Notes under the pieces: generated by a model | What the model was told of the DNA's origin: nothing | The model's database searches: none | The model's input: only the letters and a program-made list of their open reading frames with translations | In this document: positions 59,220 through 64,000 of the stretch, piece after piece | Numbering within the stretch: the first letter of the stretch is position 1 | Layout: every line of letters starts with the position of its first letter | Translations under genes and position numbers: made by a program | Source: Thysanoteuthis rhombus | Taxonomy: Eukaryota; Mollusca; Cephalopoda; Oegopsida; Thysanoteuthidae | Direction of reading: 5' to 3' | DNA length: 64,000 bases | NCBI GenBank assembly: GCA_963457665.1 | Contig: OY735202.1 | Span: forward strand, 46,215,403 to 46,279,402

Positions 59220-59380
59220 CGGACGTTTGACGCATTATAGTCACTTTGTAAATAGGATCTCCGTTTAGAACCTTTTAGAAATGTTTTTTTTTTCTCCACT
59301 TTGAATATCTTTAGTCGGAGTTTGGGTCAGGATTAAGGTTAATTTGGAGTAAAGGTTTTTGCTCGAAGAAAATTCCGTGA
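59220..59380 (+). repeat. Direct repeat, copy 2, with related module
   Basis: GGGTCAGGATTAAGGTTAAT and AAAGGTTTTTGCTCGAAGAA match 58970-59030. Just before it, GCATTATAGTCACTTTGTAA then ATAGGATC also occurs at 13937 (GCATTATAGTCACATTGTAA, ATAGAACATC), so the module is dispersed across the window. Confidence 0.65.
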
Positions 59381-60224
59381 TTCTAACTGCTTGGCCATTG
59401 GCATTTCCTATGATATTCTTTTAGGAATTGATAAATCTTTGAATGGAAGCATACAAAATTGGTTAGAAACATTTTATACAAGACATGAATAACAAACAAA
59501 CGAAAATTAGTCAGTTCTATAGTATTAGATGTATTCGTTTTTTTTTTTTGCACTAGAGTATAATGCTATCCCCAAATTTGACTCAGTTAATGCCTCTTGC
59601 TGAGAAAATATATAGGGCCTCTTTTTTTTTTGCTATTCCCGTCAAAACATATTATTTTCTAATATTGTTTTAAAATAGAATTTAAATCAATAAAGGGATA
59701 ATTTCCCAGGAAACTTTGAATGGCTATAGTGTTAGACACACTTATCGTTTGCTTGAACATATAAAGCAGATAAATGTTTGCAATTTCTTGGCTTTTTAAA
59801 CCCCAAAATTGGAAAACCATTTAGCCAGTAATCCGAGCCAAATCGTTGCCTTTCTATACTTCTGAACGTTAATGGACTCGACGTTTATTTTTCACATTTT
59901 AAAGTATATTGGAGCAACAAAAGTAGTCGCCAGAGAGAACAATACCCGTTTGGGCGAGTGCTTTCTCAAAGTTTCCGATTGAGAAGATATGTGTGAAATG
60001 AAACATCTGTGAAAATCAAAAATAGAAATCAAAGATTCCCTCAGGTGCACAGCAGAGTCGGTGGTTATATATTTATCATGCGTAAATCTACTGTTTATGG
60101 ATGAAATAATGAATAGAGGAATAATCACGTATGACTATATAAATAAATTTTCCACATTTTCACGGTACAATTCCAAGTGGAATCTGATCTCTATTATCTA
60201 TCTTAATTGTCATTTTTAACTCTG

Positions 60225-60695
60225 TGTTAGACACCGTTAACCAAAACTGTCACCAAAAATGTTAACATAGGTTTCTTCAGATTTTAAGTTGGTCTGGCTG
60301 TCTGGCTGTTTGGCTATGTATGTATTACGTGTACAGGTCGCACCAATGGAGCTAGATGGCTGAAAATTTACTCCTTATCATGTCTAGAAAAAATTAAAAA
60401 AACACCATAAATAGGTTTTTAGTGGGCGGGGGTAGGATTTCCAATGTAAGTTCATGCTAAATTGGACTCTTAATCTCTGTCCAGCAACATTCGCGCTTGT
60501 TTTTTTAATTAATTTTTTTTAATGAATTTACGCTTTTCTTTAGTGACCTCTGTCCGACAAAAGGCAGAGACATAAATTAATCAATGGTCACCTTTTTTCC
60601 AATTTTTCAATTGATCAGCCCCTTACACGGCATGCTACAAAAGGATGTTGGTCACTTGATGGTTTCTTTTGAGTGACTAACCAGACCCGTTTTCC
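60225..60695 (-). repeat. MITE-like 0.45-kb repeat, copy C
   Basis: In reverse complement it reads GTCTGGTTAGTCACTCAAAA, GTAGCATGCCGTGTAAGGGG, TTGCTGGACAGAGATTAAGA and finally GACAGTTTTGGTTAACGGTG then TCTAACAC. The ends (GGTTAGTCAC and the reverse of GGTGTCTAAC) are imperfect inverted repeats, suggesting a non-autonomous DNA transposon. The superfamily is not identified. Confidence 0.7.
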
Positions 60696-60699
60696 GTAG

Positions 60700-63600
60700 T
60701 TCTTACCTCTTTTCTGACGTTTTTCAGAGAGAAAATAATCAGGTGGCAATTTTCGCTGACTGTCATTACATTTTAAGCACGATAAAAAAGCATAAGCATA
60801 AACCTGAAATCTACAAAGAAAGAGAAAACGTTGAATTACAGGCTCTTGTTCAGTCCCAGAGACAATGAACTAGACGCTCTGCAGGGAATGTTGGGGCAAA
60901 TAAGGCAAAAAATTCAATAACTTTAAAATGATTGAAACCAAAGCAAAAATTTCCGATAGAAAAAAAATCAACAACAGAAGTCTCGTTATTTTAAATTTTC
61001 ATGTCTACTTTTTCCCTTCATCTTGATTTATTAGTTGCTTTCTCTCGCAAATTACACTAGGACCAACAACCCTTCCACTTCCCGGCAGTGAGTAAATAGC
61101 GTTTGATCGGGAAATGAAAAATAAGGTTGAGATGAAGGTTAAAAGTAGTCATAAAATTTGAAATAAGAATGATTTGTTATTACTCATCAAATGAAAATGA
61201 TGATTAAAAAACGAAAAAAACTCTTGTTGTTGTTTGACTTTTTGATGTAGTGAAAAGGAAAAGATCATCGGAGCAAACTTTTTAACTTCTTTAGAAAAAA
61301 AAGTCAGCCAGGCACTAAATGTGTTATTACAGCAATGTCTTGGATAGTGCAGTTTTGATTAGTGCGTTTTTTGATTTGTGTAGTTAAGATATTGCTGAAC
61401 AAATTAATGTAACTAAGTATAAGCTGAAAAAAAAACAAACACTCACATCACATAAGACCTCGATCAGTGCAAAAAAAAAAAAAAAAAGGAAAAAAAAGAA
61501 AAAAAGAAAAAAGAAAAAAAAGGAAAAAATCAGGCAAAAGATGAGTTTTTGTATGCCACGAGCACAGGAGGAAAACCAAGCTCAACATTGCTTGGAGAGA
61601 TCATAAAACTGCACATCATTATTACTATAGTTAGAAAACAAAAAGACAAGTTCAGTAAGTATTGACCCCGCGAAGCCCATGATCGAGAGATCAGGCGAAA
61701 TATGGTGAAGGTGTATCCAACAACGGACGCCAAGTGGCTGCTGCTTCTGCTGATCAATACTTATTTATATCTCCACTCTAGAAGTATCTGGTAGTGAACA
61801 CTAGTGATCAAATGGTAACAAGTTTTCTCAAACCTTATTATCGCTTGATCCCAATCATATGCGTTTACCTTGAAGATAAAAAAATTGGTAATTGATTATA
61901 GCATCGCTAACTCTTCTAAGCTCTTTATTAAGATATTTGGGAGCGTTCCCAGCACTCCAATAAATATGTGCATATGTGCATCTCCATGTATTTCCCAAAT
62001 TCCACGGCTGCCAGGCAAGGTTTTGATATTTATGCATTATTTCATTTCCTTTCACTTTTACACTATAGTCCACTGCTTAACAGTTTTCTCTTAATCGACT
62101 GTTATTACACCTGGTCTCCTGGCCTGGATAGGGCAATCTGTTTGTACAAAGGAAGCTGTTTAGTATGATCACTTTGGCACTGTGTCTTTTTGATGACAAC
62201 AACTGACTGATAACATAAAGCAAAGAATATAAGAATTGGAATTATTTGCATTCATTGATACTGATTCATATCCGTTGGTATAAATTCATTATCATGTTAT
62301 TAAACCCATGGCTACGTTTAAAAAAACGATACGAAATTTATTTATTATTTTTGAATATTAAAAACTATCATTTTCAATAAAGTGTTTGGACCGACTGAAT
62401 TGATTACAAAAACCGTTTGATAACATTATCAGTGATTATAATAAACGGCTTCTTGTGTATTTCAAAGCTCGAAATTATTCACGAAAGCAGCTCCTGGTTT
62501 TTGTTCTTTGTATATATTTTCATATGTAGTAACAAAAGCCACCAATTGTTATAGTAGCAAAGTATAGGTATTGCTAAGGAGTCTCTGTCTAAAAGGTCCG
62601 TCATTTATTGTAGATTGCTACTTATTGAAGCCAATGGACGGATATTATCATAAAGAGAGAGGACGCATCGTTGAAATTATAGTTTTGAAACAATCATGAT
62701 AGGTGTGTCAATCAAGACGATATCCTTACTCCCATAGGTCATCGTTGGTTGCCGAACCCCCATAATATTCCAATTTGGATAGATTGTGTCTCGTGATACC
62801 CTGTATATTATTTGGCTATTCAACAGCCAATACTTCAATTCATCATTTGCCAGTAATTACATCTTCATCACCATCATGAATCTCTATACGTACAATTCAT
62901 GTACCAGTCTGTTTGGGTTTGATTTGGTCTCTGTGTCAGTCGTGGTTCCATCATTTTTTGTGCTGCAGCTTTTTTCCTCATTTATCTGTGAATCCGTAGT
63001 GTGCATCAGTTGCAGTAAAATTGACATTCATATCTAGTGGCTTTTATTGCATTGTGATTTTTGTTGGTTTGAAGACTAGATAGTGTGCGAGGAAAGGAAA
63101 CGAATGATATTTGATAATGATTTATTTTGCAGCCAAAGATATGATGTAAGAATTAACAGCATTCCTATCATCAGATCATAGTTTGAAAAGGTGTTTATTT
63201 GGTTACAATTGTAATGTGTCAAGATTTAGAACTTCCCAACTCGCAGACAACGGGTACGTGTGATATTTACGTTCTCTAATCTGTGATACGCTAAGGTATG
63301 GGTGAAATTTCCCCCCTCTCTCTCTCACGCACAATCAAATTGTTTTTCCTATTTAAGTGTCTAAATGTTTACCTGAATTGTCTTGAACAAAAAACTGTCA
63401 ATTTCAGGTGTAAGATTTTAGAATGTATGAATTTATTATACGGGGTTGGAAGTTCAAGGTTCCTAGCGAAGCGAACTCTTTGAGGGAGCGAAACGCAAAA
63501 CCTAGAAAGTAAGGAATCGAAAGGATAGCAGGAACTGTTCAAATATTCTTCTATTCATTTTTTTCCGATTCATAAACCAATTCACTAATACTGCAGAAAG

Positions 63601-64000
63601 ACAGAACAACTCATCAATAAGAGAGATCAAACGAACTTTAACTAAGTTAAAGTCTTGCATTACTCTGTACCAGGTGAGTTTGAACTAATGGTATCAAAAT
63701 TAAATCTTCTACCAATTTCTCCCATGATTTACCGAAGTAGAAGTTTTCAAATGAAAAATTTCCAAATAATGCTAAGGAAGGGGAAGAGGTCAGGTCAGGT
63801 CAGGGAAAGCTCACTGCTACTAGAACTAAGTAAGACAGCACAGTCCATCACATGCTACTCGGCGTGGAGATGGGTACCGTCAAATAAAAGACATCAGCCT
63901 CATACCTTGTGACGGAAGGATCTCTACCATTCGCCAAACAATACAACAATACATTTATACACATGGTTTCTTAATTATGTCTCGTCTGCATTCACGCCTG
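60700..64000. other. Intergenic to window end
   Basis: Apart from the possible retroelement tail at 61855-62170, an A-rich tract at 61470-61530 and a short AGGTC tandem at 63788-63805, nothing is recognised. Confidence 0.55.
61855..62170 (-). mobile_element. Possible non-LTR retroelement C-terminal remnant
   Basis: The minus strand contains KGNEIMHKYQNLAWQPWNLG and NAPKYLNKELRRV. These recall the KxEKYxDLxxEL...W...PIVIGALG tail common after invertebrate reverse transcriptases. The intermediate segment is unrecognisable. The call is weak. Confidence 0.35.

Noticed and set aside
1..64000. CRISPR array, operon or prokaryotic-type defence system
   Set aside because: No regular short direct repeats with unique spacers and no clustered co-oriented intact genes. 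The DNA is clearly from an animal genome with spliced genes.

Overview
The window is AT-rich eukaryotic DNA with long introns, many (TA)n/(CA)n microsatellites, tRNA-derived SINEs and decayed RTE-type LINEs. Both cellular genes are split animal genes. Taken together this suggests a mollusc, most likely a cephalopod such as an octopus. That assignment is inference from repeat content and protein similarity, since no marker gene is present. One assembly gap of 200 Ns lies at 31299-31498.

Only two cellular genes can be supported, both on the + strand. (1) A GLRX2-like glutaredoxin has two coding exons, 1945-2166 and 5397-5513, giving 112 aa with an unusual CPSC active site. (2) CEP20 (FOPNL), a LisH centrosome/cilium protein, has four coding exons: 14771-14798, 16922-17119, 17716-17800 and 19874-19937. 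They join in frame to 124 aa. Splice phases, GT-AG borders and polyA signals agree with both models.

The rest is intergenic or transposon-derived. 0-8.5 kb: the glutaredoxin gene with a widely spaced inverted repeat in its intron, a GIY-YIG retroelement fragment and a deleted mariner. 8.5-14.5 kb: SINE-rich. 14.5-20 kb: CEP20, with a mariner-type MITE in intron 1 and SINE/microsatellite debris in intron 3. 20-25 kb: a Penelope-like GIY-YIG remnant and a 0.45-kb direct duplication. 25-33 kb: an RTE LINE interrupted by another repeat, a hAT terminus, a decayed Ty3/gypsy gag-pol whose protease has lost its catalytic Asp, and a possible pogo/Tigger C-terminus. 33-37 kb: microsatellites and unique DNA. 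37-44 kb: a MITE-like 0.45-kb repeat, a frameshifted hAT transposase and a near full-length but decayed RTE LINE. 44-48 kb: SINEs, a second copy of the repeat that interrupts the 25-kb LINE, and another RTE 3' part. 48-64 kb: pyrimidine-rich and microsatellite DNA, two RTE fragments, a head-to-head tRNA-SINE palindrome, a tRNA-Val-like sequence and further dispersed repeats.

The two genes share no pathway; they are simply adjacent, about 9.3 kb apart. I found no convincing new multi-gene system. The most testable signals are structural: inverted repeats in transcribed or SINE contexts (possible ADAR substrates), an X-box-like site next to the CEP20 start, and several apparently unclassified dispersed repeat families.
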